DNA of 64,000 nt from JACQGZ01 sp036004665 (GTDB taxonomy: Bacteria > Sysuimicrobiota > Sysuimicrobiia > Sysuimicrobiales > Humicultoraceae), in assembly GCA_036004665.1 (NCBI GenBank), contig DASYRG010000074.1, forward strand, positions 4,449 to 68,448, given 5' to 3'. Made by a program: the position numbers and the translations under genes. The notes beneath the pieces are model-generated. The model was given only the letters and a program-made list of their open reading frames with translations, made no database searches and was not told the origin of the DNA. This document shows positions 44,009-52,430 of this stretch, piece by piece. Within the stretch, counting starts at the first letter, position 1. Each line of letters starts with the position of its first letter.

Positions 44009-46450
44009 CTATGGTGGTGGCCGCCCGGCTTTTCGCCGCATCGTTTCGACGGCAATCATCCCCCCATCTGTCCGCAGGAACACAGCCCCGTCACGATCGG
44101 TGCGGTGCACGGGGATACCGTGGCTAGCCAGGGTCCAGAGTGTCTGCGGGTGTGGATGACCGAAGAGATTCCCCGCGCCGGAAGAGATCACTGCCAGGGA
44201 GGGCCGTACGGCTTCCAGGAACGCCGCCGTTGTAGAAGTACGGCTGCCGTGGTGGCCGACTTTGAGGACGGTGCTCTTCAGCGGGAGCCCGCTGTGCAGC
44301 AAAACAGACTCGACCTCTGCTTCCACGTCTCCTGTCAGCAGGACGCTGACCCTCCCGTAGGTCAGCCGGGCGACTACGCAGCGGTCGTGAACGGGAGTGT
44401 CGGTCACCGGACCCTCCCCCTCTTCAGGCGGCCAAAGGATCTCGACGGCGGCGCCGCCGCCCAGGTCGATTCGTTGTCCCTGCCGTCCCAGCACGTAGGG
44501 AATGTGGCGGCGGCGGACGAGATCCAGGAAGCGGAGGTAGGAGGGACTCGGGTGCGGCACACCGGGGTCGATGACCAGATCGACCCTGAAGTTCTCCAGC
44601 ACCGCGGGCAGTCCTCCCACGTGATCCTCGTGCGCGTGCGAGAGCATCACGACGTCTAGGTGCTGCACGCCCATGCGCCGCAAGGCCGGCACCACGCGGC
44701 GTTTTCCGATGTCCGTCCGACCTGACACCTTTTCATCCCGACGTCCGTCCTGGTGCAGAAGGCGGCCTCCCATCTCGACCTCACCTCCTCCGTCCACGAG
44801 CATCGTGCGCCCGGTGGGACCGCGCACGAGGATGGCGTCGCCCTGGCCAACGTCCAGCACGGCCACCGTGAGCTCCGCTCCCTGCAGCGTTGCCGCAAGC
44901 GCACCGGCCCCGGCAAAGAGGAAGGTGGCACACAAGACAAGAGTCAGGAGCGACGCCCAGGCCATCGCTCCCCGGCGCCATCGCGGGAGCAATCCCAACA
45001 GCCCATACGCCGCGGCGCCGTGCCACCAGGAGAGCGGAGGCAACCAGACCTGCGCTCCCGGCACGGAGGCGAAGAACCGTGCCACGGCGACGATCGCAGT
45101 GACGGGGGGAAGGAACGCGGGGATGAACATCGAGGCGAGACCCGGAAGGAGCAGCCCGACCAGGCTCAGCCCCAGGCCTGCCGGCACGATCACGGCGATG
45201 ATCGGAAGCACCAGCACGTTCGCCGGCAGCGACGCCGGCGAGACTCGCTGGAAGGCCACGGCCAGCAGCGGCGCCACGGCCACCTGGGCGGAGAGAGTCA
45301 CACCGACCAGCTGCGCCAGCCAACGCGGCCCAACCGACGGCGTGAGCGCGGGGGAGAGAAAGAGCAGCCCCCACGTCGCCGCAAAGGAGAGCTGAAATCC
45401 CAGCCCAAAGAGCGCCGCGGGGTGGAGCCCCAGCCAGAGGAGTGCGGCCAACGCCAGGGTGGACGCGGGGTCGGGGTCGCGCCGCAGCAGCCGGGCGGAG
45501 AGACCTACCAGCCCCATGATGGCGGCGCGGCCGACCGACGGGCTCCAGCCGACCATCGTCGCAAAGAACAGGATGACGCCCGCCGCCACACTGAGCCCGA
45601 GACCGCGCCGGGCCCGAAAGGCGCCGAGGACGAAGAGGGTCGCGGCCGCGACCAGTGCCACCTGCGCGCCTGAGACTACGAGCAGATGGAGTAGTCCGGC
45701 GCGGAGGAAGAGATCCTCGATGTCCGGCCCTCCGCTCCCTGCCTGCGCGCCCAGCAGCAGCCCGGCCAGGACGCCGCCGAACGGCTCGGGCAGCGCGAGG
45801 AGGGGCCGAACCATCCGTTCCCGCACCCCGAAGATCCACCCCAGCAGCCGAGAGCCGTCCCCACGGCGCAGGATCTGCGGCGGCGAATGGAACGGCACGC
45901 GCAGCAGCGCCGCGATGCCCCGGCGACGGAGCGCGGCGCGGAGGTCCTGTTCACCCGGATTGCCCGGCAGCGGGAGAAGGGCGATCGTCCCGCGCAGCGC
46001 CACCAGGTCGCCGTAGCGCAGGGCCGGTGACGCCGGCAGCGTGGCCTGCACCTTGAAGGAGACTGGCGACAAGGCACCGACGATACGCCGCAGGCGGATC
46101 TCGACGCGCTGACGCCCCTCCCGCGCCTCAGGGGGCGCGGCGACCAGCCCCTCCACACGCACGCGGCGACCGTCCCACGCCGCCGCCGCGCGCGCCTCCG
46201 CCCATCCGGGGTCGAGCGCAGACGCGGCGTGGCCGAGGGATCCGAAGATGGCGACGAGGGCGGCGGGCGCCAGCACAGGCCAACCGCGCCCCTCCGCGGT
46301 CAGGCGGAGAACAACGAGGACCAAAGTGGTCCAGATCCCATACCCGGCGGCGATCGCGAGCAGCAACGCCCGCAGCGGCAGCGGGTGACGCTCTGCGCTG
46401 AGAATGCCGGCGGCAAAGGCGGTGGCGGCCCAGAGCAGCGGACGGCCCAC
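44009..46450 (-). CDS. comEC: ComEC/Rec2-type DNA uptake channel
   Basis: ComEC moves single-stranded DNA across the membrane during transformation. The 813-residue product has an N-terminal DUF4131 part with a beta-barrel (to about residue 200), the Competence membrane core (about 230-520, GLLLGAQAGSGGPDIEDLF and HLLVVSGAQVALVAA) and a C-terminal metallo-beta-lactamase domain with SHAHEDHVGG, presumed nuclease. Start GTG 46448-46450. comEA is not adjacent, so competence is uncertain. It is followed by the DUF3006 leader and holA. Confidence 0.92.
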   Translation of the reverse strand: MGRPLLWAATAFAAGILSAERHPLPLRALLLAIAAGYGIWTTLVLVVLRLTAEGRGWPVLAPAALVAIFGSLGHAASALDPGWAEARAAAAWDGRRVRVEGLVAAPPEAREGRQRVEIRLRRIVGALSPVSFKVQATLPASPALRYGDLVALRGTIALLPLPGNPGEQDLRAALRRRGIAALLRVPFHSPPQILRRGDGSRLLGWIFGVRERMVRPLLALPEPFGGVLAGLLLGAQAGSGGPDIEDLFLRAGLLHLLVVSGAQVALVAAATLFVLGAFRARRGLGLSVAAGVILFFATMVGWSPSVGRAAIMGLVGLSARLLRRDPDPASTLALAALLWLGLHPAALFGLGFQLSFAATWGLLFLSPALTPSVGPRWLAQLVGVTLSAQVAVAPLLAVAFQRVSPASLPANVLVLPIIAVIVPAGLGLSLVGLLLPGLASMFIPAFLPPVTAIVAVARFFASVPGAQVWLPPLSWWHGAAAYGLLGLLPRWRRGAMAWASLLTLVLCATFLFAGAGALAATLQGAELTVAVLDVGQGDAILVRGPTGRTMLVDGGGEVEMGGRLLHQDGRRDEKVSGRTDIGKRRVVPALRRMGVQHLDVVMLSHAHEDHVGGLPAVLENFRVDLVIDPGVPHPSPSYLRFLDLVRRRHIPYVLGRQGQRIDLGGGAAVEILWPPEEGEGPVTDTPVHDRCVVARLTYGRVSVLLTGDVEAEVESVLLHSGLPLKSTVLKVGHHGSRTSTTAAFLEAVRPSLAVISSGAGNLFGHPHPQTLWTLASHGIPVHRTDRDGAVFLRTDGGMIAVETMRRKAGRPPP

Positions 46451-46513
46451 GCCCAGGCAATCGGCGGAGCCGTCCCCGATTTCAGGCGATCAGATGAAGG
46501 CTCGACCCTGACC

Positions 46514-48415
46514 TCAGCTGCGGGCGGAGACCTCGCGCTCGACCCTGGCGAGGAAGTCCTCCAGTGCCATCCCGCCGAGGTCCCCGCCTTCGCGGCTCCG
46601 CACCGCCACCCGGCCGCTCTCCGCCTCCCGCTCGCCCACGACCAGCATGTAGGGGATCTTCATCAGCTGGGCGTCGCGGATCTTGTGGGAGATCCGCTCA
46701 CTCCCGGCATCCACCTCCGCGCGCACGCCCGCCTCCTTCAGACGGGCCGCCACCTGTTGCGCGTAGGCCGCGTGGCGATCGGTGATGGACAGGACCCGCG
46801 CCTGCTCCGGGGAGAGCCACAGCGGCAGCGCGCCGGCGTAATGCTCGATGAGGATGCCGATAAACCGCTCCAGCGATCCGTAGATGACGCGGTGGATGAC
46901 GGCGGGGGTCTTCTCGCGACCGTCCTTGTCGGAGTAAGACAGGCGGAAACGCAGCGGCATTTGAAAGTCCAGTTGCACCGTACCGGTCTGCCATTCCCGC
47001 CCCAGGGAGTCCGACATGAGGATGTCGATCTTGGGCCCGTAGAACGCCCCCTCCCCCGGCGCGAGGAAGTACGGCTTCCCGGACGCCTCCAGGATGCGCT
47101 GCAGTTCCGCTTCCGCCCGGTCCCAGACCACGGGGTCGCCCAGGAAAACCTGCGGGCGGGTGGAGAGGCGGAGCCGGTAGCCTATGCCGAAGACCGAGTA
47201 GAAGCGCTCCGTCATTTCCAGGATCTCCTGGTACTCCGGGCCGATCTGCTCCTCCGCCACGAAGATATGCGCATCGTCCTGGCTGAACTCACGGACCCGC
47301 AACAGCCCCGCCAGTGTGCCGGAGCGCTCGAAGCGGTGCAGTGGGGCTGTGTCCGAGAAGCGCAGCGGCAAATCGCGGTAGCTGCGCGTCTTGCTGCTGA
47401 AGACCACCATCGCGTTCGGGCAGTTCATAGGCTTGAGGGCGTAGTTCTCCTCGTCGGGCGTCTCGATCAGGAACATATCCTCGCGGAAGTACTCCCAGTG
47501 GCCGGAAGTTTCGTAGAGGGCCTGCTTGTTCACCAGAGGTGTGCGGATCTCCTGATAGCCCCGCCGGTCGTGCTCCCCCCGCCAGAACTCCACAAGCTGG
47601 TTGAGCACGAACAGGCCGCGCGGCAGCCAGTAAGGCATCCCCGGGGCCGTCTCGTGGAACATGAACAGTTCGAGGGCGGGCCCGAGCTTCCGGTGGTCTC
47701 GCCGCTTGGCCTCCTCCAGGAGGTGCAGGTGGTCGGCCAGCCGGGCGTCGTCGGGGAAGGTGATGCCGTAGATGCGCGCCAGCTGCGGCTGGCGTTCGTC
47801 GCCCCGCCAGTAGGCGCCGGAGGTGGAGAGCAGCTTGATCGCTTTGATGCGGCCGGTGCTCGGCAGGTGGGGCCCGCGGCACATGTCGAGAAACCCGTCC
47901 TGCCGGTAGAAGGAGACACGGGCGTCGGGAATCCCTTCGAGGAGCTCCAGTTTGTAGCGCTCCCCGGCCTCGCGGTAGAGGCGGATGGCCTCGTCGCGAG
48001 GAATCTCCACCCGCTCGATCGGCTGATCCGCCCGCGCCAGCTCCTTCATCCGCGCCTCGATCCGATCGAGGTCTTGGGGGGCAAACGGCCGGCCGATGTC
48101 GATGTCGTAGTAGAAGCCGTCGTCGATGGGCGGACCAATGGCCAGTTTGGCCTCGGGGAAGAGTTGCTTCACCGCCTGGGCGAGCAGGTGCGCGGAGGAG
48201 TGCCAGTAGACTTCGCGGCCGGCTGGATCGTCAAAACTCAGGAATTCCACCGCGGCATCGGCTGCCAGCGGCGCAGCCAGGTCGACCACCCGGCCATCCA
48301 TCCGCGCGACCAGCGCATCGCTCCGCCCCGCATCCGCGGCCACCTCCGCCAGCGCTGTCCCACTCGAATAGCGGCGCCGCGACCCATCCTCCAGGCGCAC
48401 CTCGACGTCGGCCAT
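46514..48415 (-). CDS. thrS: Threonyl-tRNA synthetase
   Basis: Charges tRNA-Thr and edits mischarged serine. The 633-residue product has TGS (residues 1-60), the editing domain with HSSAHLLAQAVKQLFP, the class II core (MNCPNAMVVFSSKTRSYRDLP, FYGPKIDILMSDSLGR) and a C-terminal anticodon-binding domain (SITDRHAAYAQQVAARLKEA). ATG 48413-48415 has GGAGGAG at about seven bases. A T-box leader and consensus promoter lie upstream, so uncharged tRNA-Thr should raise its expression. Confidence 0.97.
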   Translation of the reverse strand: MADVEVRLEDGSRRRYSSGTALAEVAADAGRSDALVARMDGRVVDLAAPLAADAAVEFLSFDDPAGREVYWHSSAHLLAQAVKQLFPEAKLAIGPPIDDGFYYDIDIGRPFAPQDLDRIEARMKELARADQPIERVEIPRDEAIRLYREAGERYKLELLEGIPDARVSFYRQDGFLDMCRGPHLPSTGRIKAIKLLSTSGAYWRGDERQPQLARIYGITFPDDARLADHLHLLEEAKRRDHRKLGPALELFMFHETAPGMPYWLPRGLFVLNQLVEFWRGEHDRRGYQEIRTPLVNKQALYETSGHWEYFREDMFLIETPDEENYALKPMNCPNAMVVFSSKTRSYRDLPLRFSDTAPLHRFERSGTLAGLLRVREFSQDDAHIFVAEEQIGPEYQEILEMTERFYSVFGIGYRLRLSTRPQVFLGDPVVWDRAEAELQRILEASGKPYFLAPGEGAFYGPKIDILMSDSLGREWQTGTVQLDFQMPLRFRLSYSDKDGREKTPAVIHRVIYGSLERFIGILIEHYAGALPLWLSPEQARVLSITDRHAAYAQQVAARLKEAGVRAEVDAGSERISHKIRDAQLMKIPYMLVVGEREAESGRVAVRSREGGDLGGMALEDFLARVEREVSARS

Positions 48416-48436
48416 CGCCCTGCTCCTCCTTCCTTG

Positions 48437-48689
48437 AGAAACGACAAACCCTCCGCCACAAGGGACGGAGGGTTTCCGTGGTTCCACCCTGGTTCCGGCG
48501 GCGAGCACGCCACCGGCGCTCAGCGCATTGTCACGGGATGCACCGGCCGCCTTCGCCTTTTGACGGATCGGCGGCTGGCTCAGAGGCGGTTGTCGTCGCT
48601 GCCGCGCAGGAGCGCTTGCAGCCGTGGCGCTCCCTCTCTCTGGCGGACGGGCGACGAGGGGTCCTCGTCCTCGCCGAACGCCTTACGTG
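48437..48689 (-). ncRNA. T-box leader controlling thrS
   Basis: The minus-strand leader carries the T-box sequence AGGGTGGAACCACGG (48476-48491), the antiterminator element that pairs with the tRNA acceptor end. Immediately downstream is the competing terminator stem. Farther upstream are stem I features: AGAGAGAGG, GGCTGCAAGC and an ACC triplet (48588-48590) placed as the likely Thr specifier, though its exact position is a visual guess. Bound uncharged tRNA-Thr would favour readthrough into thrS. Confidence 0.92.
48446..48475 (-). terminator. T-box terminator hairpin
   Basis: AAACCCTCCG, ten bases and CGGAGGGTTT form a 10-base-pair stem just 3' of the T-box sequence, followed by a GTCGTTTCT tract. 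This is the attenuator half of the thrS riboswitch. Confidence 0.9.
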
Positions 48690-48695
48690 GGCTGA

Positions 48696-48724
48696 ATTAT
48701 ATGAAGGACTGTGCCCCCTGTCAA
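48696..48724 (-). promoter_or_regulatory. thrS promoter
   Basis: TTGACA (48719-48724), 17 bases and TATAAT (48696-48701) on the minus strand: a perfect match to the vegetative consensus with ideal spacing. Transcription would start near 48689. Confidence 0.93.
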
Positions 48725-48744
48725 AACCTCCGTTGACCCGACGC

Positions 48745-49635
48745 TCAGCGCGCCAAGCCCCAGAGGTCGATGAAGTGGAGTTCAGCCATCGTCATCGCCG
48801 CGGCATTGTCGGCCGCGACCTGAAAGAACTGACGGATCTCGGCGACCGCCGTCGAGGAACCGGATCCGCCGGCCAGGTCCGAGGAGGACCGGTTCGCCAG
48901 GCATGCGACTGTGTTAGCGTTGCACGTCTGGAGGAAGGCGGAGGTCTCCATGTCCACGATGCGGGCCTTGAACGTCTTAAAGAGATACTCGCGCAGCTCT
49001 CGCTGGTCGACGAACTGGTCACCGGAGGCGCAGACCCCGCCGACCGAAATCACCGGCGTCCGGCCTTCCACGGTCTTGAGCTGAGGACGGGCCAGGGTGG
49101 AGGCGGCCTGAGCGACCTCGAGGAGCTTCCGAGCGGCCTTGAAGGAGCGGAAGCTTGAAGAGGCGGCCCCGGAGACGCCGAAGTTCTCACCCTTGAGAGA
49201 GATCGAGCGAGGTTCGAAGCCGTTGCGGCCGACGTAGCCGAACTGGTGCGTGACGCACTCGTCCGGGACCACGATGTCGCCGATCTGATTGGCCGGTTCG
49301 ATGCCGCCGGCGATTCCCGAGAAGATTATCCATCGAGGGTGGTAACGGTCGATTACCCGCTGGGTCGCCAGTGCGGCGTTCGTCATGCCGATGCCTGAGG
49401 GGAGCAGAACGATCCGCACCCCGTTCAACGTCCCTTCGACCACGCTGCCCATGATGTCGTTGCCCTCGACAACCTGGGTCATGTGCTTCTTGAGCAGCGT
49501 CCCCTCCGGGGCGAACGCGTACATGACGACGACCTTTGGCTGTTCGCTGATCTGGCTTTGAATGGGCGCCGCAGGCGCCAGCACCACCAGCGCCGACAGG
49601 GCAGCAACGACCACGACACACACCTTCCAGGTCAT
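48745..49635 (-). CDS. Exported nucleosidase/phosphorylase-like protein
   Basis: A 296-residue member of the PNP_UDP/MTA-SAH nucleosidase superfamily with a signal peptide. Residues 1-30 are a classic export signal (KVCVVVVAALSALVVLAPAA). The domain shows GTLNGVRIVLLPSGIGMTNA, IIFSGIAGGIEPANQIGD, the ribose-binding IVDMETSA and the catalytic region RSSSDLAGGSG with Asp. Substrate is unknown; an outside location suggests scavenging of extracellular nucleosides, by analogy only. ATG 49633-49635 has GGGGAG at five bases. It ends just before the thrS promoter. Confidence 0.85.
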   Translation of the reverse strand: MTWKVCVVVVAALSALVVLAPAAPIQSQISEQPKVVVMYAFAPEGTLLKKHMTQVVEGNDIMGSVVEGTLNGVRIVLLPSGIGMTNAALATQRVIDRYHPRWIIFSGIAGGIEPANQIGDIVVPDECVTHQFGYVGRNGFEPRSISLKGENFGVSGAASSSFRSFKAARKLLEVAQAASTLARPQLKTVEGRTPVISVGGVCASGDQFVDQRELREYLFKTFKARIVDMETSAFLQTCNANTVACLANRSSSDLAGGSGSSTAVAEIRQFFQVAADNAAAMTMAELHFIDLWGLAR

Positions 49636-49709
49636 CTTCACTCCCCCTAATCGCACGATGTCCTTTCTGATGCTTCGCAGGAGCCGGCCCGAGCGCCTCT
49701 GCGTCTCGG

Positions 49710-50468
49710 TCAGCGCCATCCAGCGCGGACGAGAAGACTGACCCCCGAGAGGAGGATCAGGACGAGCACGAGCGTCCGGAAGCCCTCAGGCGGCAGCCGG
49801 CGGCGTACCCGCATGCCAATCCAGGTGCCGGCCAGCATGGGCAGGCACAAGAGCAGCGCGAACCAGAGCAGGTTACCGCGGTAGATACCCGCGTGCAGAT
49901 ACGTGAGGACCTGTGTGGAGGTCCCGATGAGAAAGAGGGCCGTCACCCAGAAGACAAACTCGTCTCTGGCCAGTCCCATGGTGTCGACGTAGGCAGACAC
50001 CAAGGGCGCGTAAATGGTGGTCGCTCCACCGATGAGGCCGGTCGCCGCCCCGACGGTCAGGCTCACGCCGGGGCGGGGCGAGCTCGGCAGCCGCACGGGG
50101 AGGCGGAGCAGCGCCGACCCCGCGTACCCGACCGCGATGATCCCGAGGATCACGGTCAGCAGCCTCGGGCTGATGTCCCGCAACGCCCTGGCGCCCACCG
50201 CCGTCCCGGCCAGCAAGCCCGCGATCATCCAGGCCAGCTGCCGCAGCCGGGTCACCGATCCCCCTCCCTGAGCGACCATGAAGAGATTGCTGGCCACGGT
50301 CGGTACCGCGATCACGACCACTGCCGCGGGCGGCCCGATGATGTTGGCGACCAGGGGGACGGTGATCAGTGGAAACCCCAGCCCCGCGACCCCCTTGACG
50401 GTGGCGGCGCCAAAGACGATCAAACCGATGGCCAACACGGCGGGCCCGGATAACGGCGCGATCTCCAT
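49710..50468 (-). CDS. TauE/SafE-family permease
   Basis: A 252-residue membrane protein with about eight hydrophobic helices in two similar halves, the TauE/SafE (DUF81) fold, used for export or import of sulfite, sulfoacetate or other organosulfur anions. N-terminal half: VFGAATVKGVAGLGFPLITVPL; second half: GAATGLIGGATTIYAPLVSAYV. The substrate cannot be inferred from neighbours. It is upstream of, and co-oriented with, the nucleosidase-like gene with a 74-base gap, so co-transcription is possible. Confidence 0.9.
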   Translation of the reverse strand: MEIAPLSGPAVLAIGLIVFGAATVKGVAGLGFPLITVPLVANIIGPPAAVVVIAVPTVASNLFMVAQGGGSVTRLRQLAWMIAGLLAGTAVGARALRDISPRLLTVILGIIAVGYAGSALLRLPVRLPSSPRPGVSLTVGAATGLIGGATTIYAPLVSAYVDTMGLARDEFVFWVTALFLIGTSTQVLTYLHAGIYRGNLLWFALLLCLPMLAGTWIGMRVRRRLPPEGFRTLVLVLILLSGVSLLVRAGWR

Positions 50469-50557
50469 GCGGGCTCCCTAGCCTTGGGGACTTCCCCTCG
50501 CCGACCACCGATGCCTCCACTGGATGGAGAGAACACTCCGCGAAGGTGGTGAGACTC

Positions 50558-50749
50558 GTGCAGATTATCGTGCAGGAAGCCAGGACGGTTAAAGGCGATC
50601 CGAATTCGATCATCCTGTCCTTTGACATCAACGGGATCCGACGCCCCGCGCGGGTGAAGGAACTCTTCAACGCCCTCCGCCTGCTGAGGGGGCACGTTGT
50701 CAGCCCCTTCCGCCTCTTCTCCCTGATCTTCGCGCTGCTCGACAGCTGA
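50558..50749 (+). CDS. Small protein of unknown function
   Basis: A 63-residue frame reading VQIIVQEARTVKGDPN then SIILSFDINGIRRPARVKEL and a C-terminal amphipathic helix (FRLFSLIFALLDS). GGTGGTGAG lies five bases before GTG 50558; GTG codons 9-12 bases earlier are alternatives. Mixed hydrophobic and charged residues and a good ribosome site suggest a real small gene, but I recognise no family. It is the first of three plus-strand genes and divergent from the TauE gene. Confidence 0.45.
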   Translation: MQIIVQEARTVKGDPNSIILSFDINGIRRPARVKELFNALRLLRGHVVSPFRLFSLIFALLDS

Positions 50750-50814
50750 AGGTTTGTAGCAGCTCTCACCAGGGGAAATGGGATGTGAAGCGCTGATCTG
50801 AGGAGGATGGGACG

Positions 50815-51105
50815 ATGCGCATGATGCTGTGGTTCCTCGCCCTGCTCTTGGTCCTGAGCGCCGGCGGATCGGCGTTCGCACAACAGCCGGGCTATCCGGG
50901 GCAACCCGCCCAGCCAGGACCCCCAGGCCCGCCCGGGCCTCCCGGATCACCGGTGGCCCCTGGCGCGCCAGGCCAGCCGGGACCGACGATGTTTGGGCTG
51001 GACCCATCGCTGGCGCTGCTGCTGGGCCTGGTGCTGCTGGTTGTGATCATCCTCGCCGTCGTGGCGGCGAGCAGGGGGAATGGCAAGGTCGTCGTGAAGA
51101 GCTAG
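50815..51105 (+). CDS. Collagen-like exported membrane-anchored protein
   Basis: A 96-residue protein with four parts: a signal peptide (WFLALLLVLSAGGSAFAQ), then 11 collagen-type G-X-Y triplets from about residue 26 to 58 (GYP, GQP, AQP, GPP three times, GSP, VAP, GAP, GQP, GPT; two interrupted by A or V), a transmembrane helix (LALLLGLVLLVVIILAVVAA) and a short basic tail. ATG 50815 has GGAGG at nine bases. The Pro-rich triplets in a bacterial protein suggest a triple-helical or extended stalk. No enzymatic domain. Confidence 0.75.
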   Translation: MRMMLWFLALLLVLSAGGSAFAQQPGYPGQPAQPGPPGPPGPPGSPVAPGAPGQPGPTMFGLDPSLALLLGLVLLVVIILAVVAASRGNGKVVVKS

Positions 51106-51225
51106 GGCGAGGACTTCAAGGAGAGGGGATGTCGGCGCATGCCGCCATTCCCTTTCTTTGTGTCCGAGCGCCGGTGCAGGTTCGCCGTGGCAAGTTCGTG
51201 ACACAACCGGTCAATGACGGCAGTA

Positions 51226-51244
51226 GAGTCCCTCTCAGGGACTC
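51226..51244 (+). promoter_or_regulatory. Leader hairpin before the propeller gene
   Basis: A perfect 8-base-pair stem (GAGTCCCT / AGGGACTC) with a 3-base loop, 29 bases before the start codon. No U-run follows, so it is more likely an mRNA stability or translation element than a terminator. The intergenic gap is 167 bases; no clear promoter was picked out. Confidence 0.5.
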
Positions 51245-51272
51245 AACCCTGAAGGACTAAGGGGGTGCGACC

Positions 51273-52430
51273 ATGTGGTGGCCCCGCCCCATGGCGCTGG
51301 CCGCGCTCGCCCTCGCTGCGGCCCTGCTCGCCGGGCCCCAGCCTGCCATCTCCGGCTTTCCCGGGAGCAACGGAAAGATCGCCTTCGTCAGCGACCGGAA
51401 CGGCAACCAGGAGATCTACGTCATGGCCGCCGATGGGACGGGGCAGACGAACCTCACGAACAACCCCGCGGCCGACTTCAACCCCGCCTGGTCCCCCGAC
51501 GGCACCAGGATCGCCTTCGCCAGCGACCGCGCCGGAGGCAACAACTGGGACATCTATGTCATGGCTGCGGACGGGACGGGGGTGACCAGGCTGACGACCC
51601 ATGTGGCCCTGGATTGGAACCCGGCCTGGTCGCCGGACGGGACGAAGATCCTCTTCACCACCTACCGGTACGGAGGCGGCGAGCTCGCCACCATGAACCC
51701 CGACGGGACGGGTGTGACGCGCCTCACGACCAACACCTCCTACGACCGGCACCCTAAATGGTCGCCTCTCGGGACTAAGATCGCCTTCGAGTCTTACCGG
51801 GGAGGGAGCTGGGAGATTGTGTCGATGAACGCGGACGGGAGCGGCCAGATCATCTTGGCCAGCGACCCCTCCTACGACTTCGAGCCCGACTGGTCCCCCG
51901 ACGGGGCGAAGATCGCCTGGCGGGGCGGACGCGACGACGGGATCGGGGACATCTTCGTGATGAATCAGGACGGCACGGGTGTGGTCAACCTGACCAACGA
52001 CCCGGCCTACGACAGAGAGCCGGGATGGTCTCCCGACGGAACGAAGATCGTGTACGCCACCGTGCAAGGGGGGAACTTCCAAATCTACACGATGACCGCC
52101 AGCGGCGGATCAAAGACGCCACTCACCACCAACTCCGGCAACGACTACGATCCGGACTGGCAGGTGGGGAGCGGATCCCCCACCTCCTTCACGCTGACCA
52201 TTCGTCTGGCTGGCGCCGGCTCAGGAAGCGTGCGCAGCAGCCCGGCGGGCGTCAGATGCCCGCCCGACTGCGCGGAATCGTACGCCGCCGGGACCGTGGT
52301 CAGGTTGGCGGCGCGAGTCAGGAGCGGCTCGAGTTTCGGGGGGTGGTCGGGCGCGTGTACCGGCACGGGTGGATGCGTCGTGACAATGAACGCGGCAAAG
52401 ACGGTCACTGCCACGTTCACGTCCCCCTGA
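51273..52430 (+). CDS. Exported TolB-like PD40 propeller with InlB-type C-terminal repeat
   Basis: A 385-residue protein: signal peptide (MALAALALAAALLAGPQPA), then six PD40 blades (residues about 30-300), each with a SPDGTKIAF-like strand pair and a DGTGVTRLT-like turn. A C-terminal domain (about 305-385) matches the divergent InlB B-repeat: GSGSVRSSPAGVRC, FGGWSGACTG, MNAAKTVTATF. It has four Cys in CPPDC and CTGTGGC. Likely a cell-surface or envelope binding protein. ATG 51273 has GGGGGTG seven bases upstream. No partner in the Tol-Pal system is present. Confidence 0.85.
   Translation: MWWPRPMALAALALAAALLAGPQPAISGFPGSNGKIAFVSDRNGNQEIYVMAADGTGQTNLTNNPAADFNPAWSPDGTRIAFASDRAGGNNWDIYVMAADGTGVTRLTTHVALDWNPAWSPDGTKILFTTYRYGGGELATMNPDGTGVTRLTTNTSYDRHPKWSPLGTKIAFESYRGGSWEIVSMNADGSGQIILASDPSYDFEPDWSPDGAKIAWRGGRDDGIGDIFVMNQDGTGVVNLTNDPAYDREPGWSPDGTKIVYATVQGGNFQIYTMTASGGSKTPLTTNSGNDYDPDWQVGSGSPTSFTLTIRLAGAGSGSVRSSPAGVRCPPDCAESYAAGTVVRLAARVRSGSSFGGWSGACTGTGGCVVTMNAAKTVTATFTSP

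Noticed and set aside
46229..48736. 835-codon plus-strand frame
   Set aside because: Longest open frame there but antisense to thrS, its T-box and comEC; no domain, His- and Gln-rich shadow composition.
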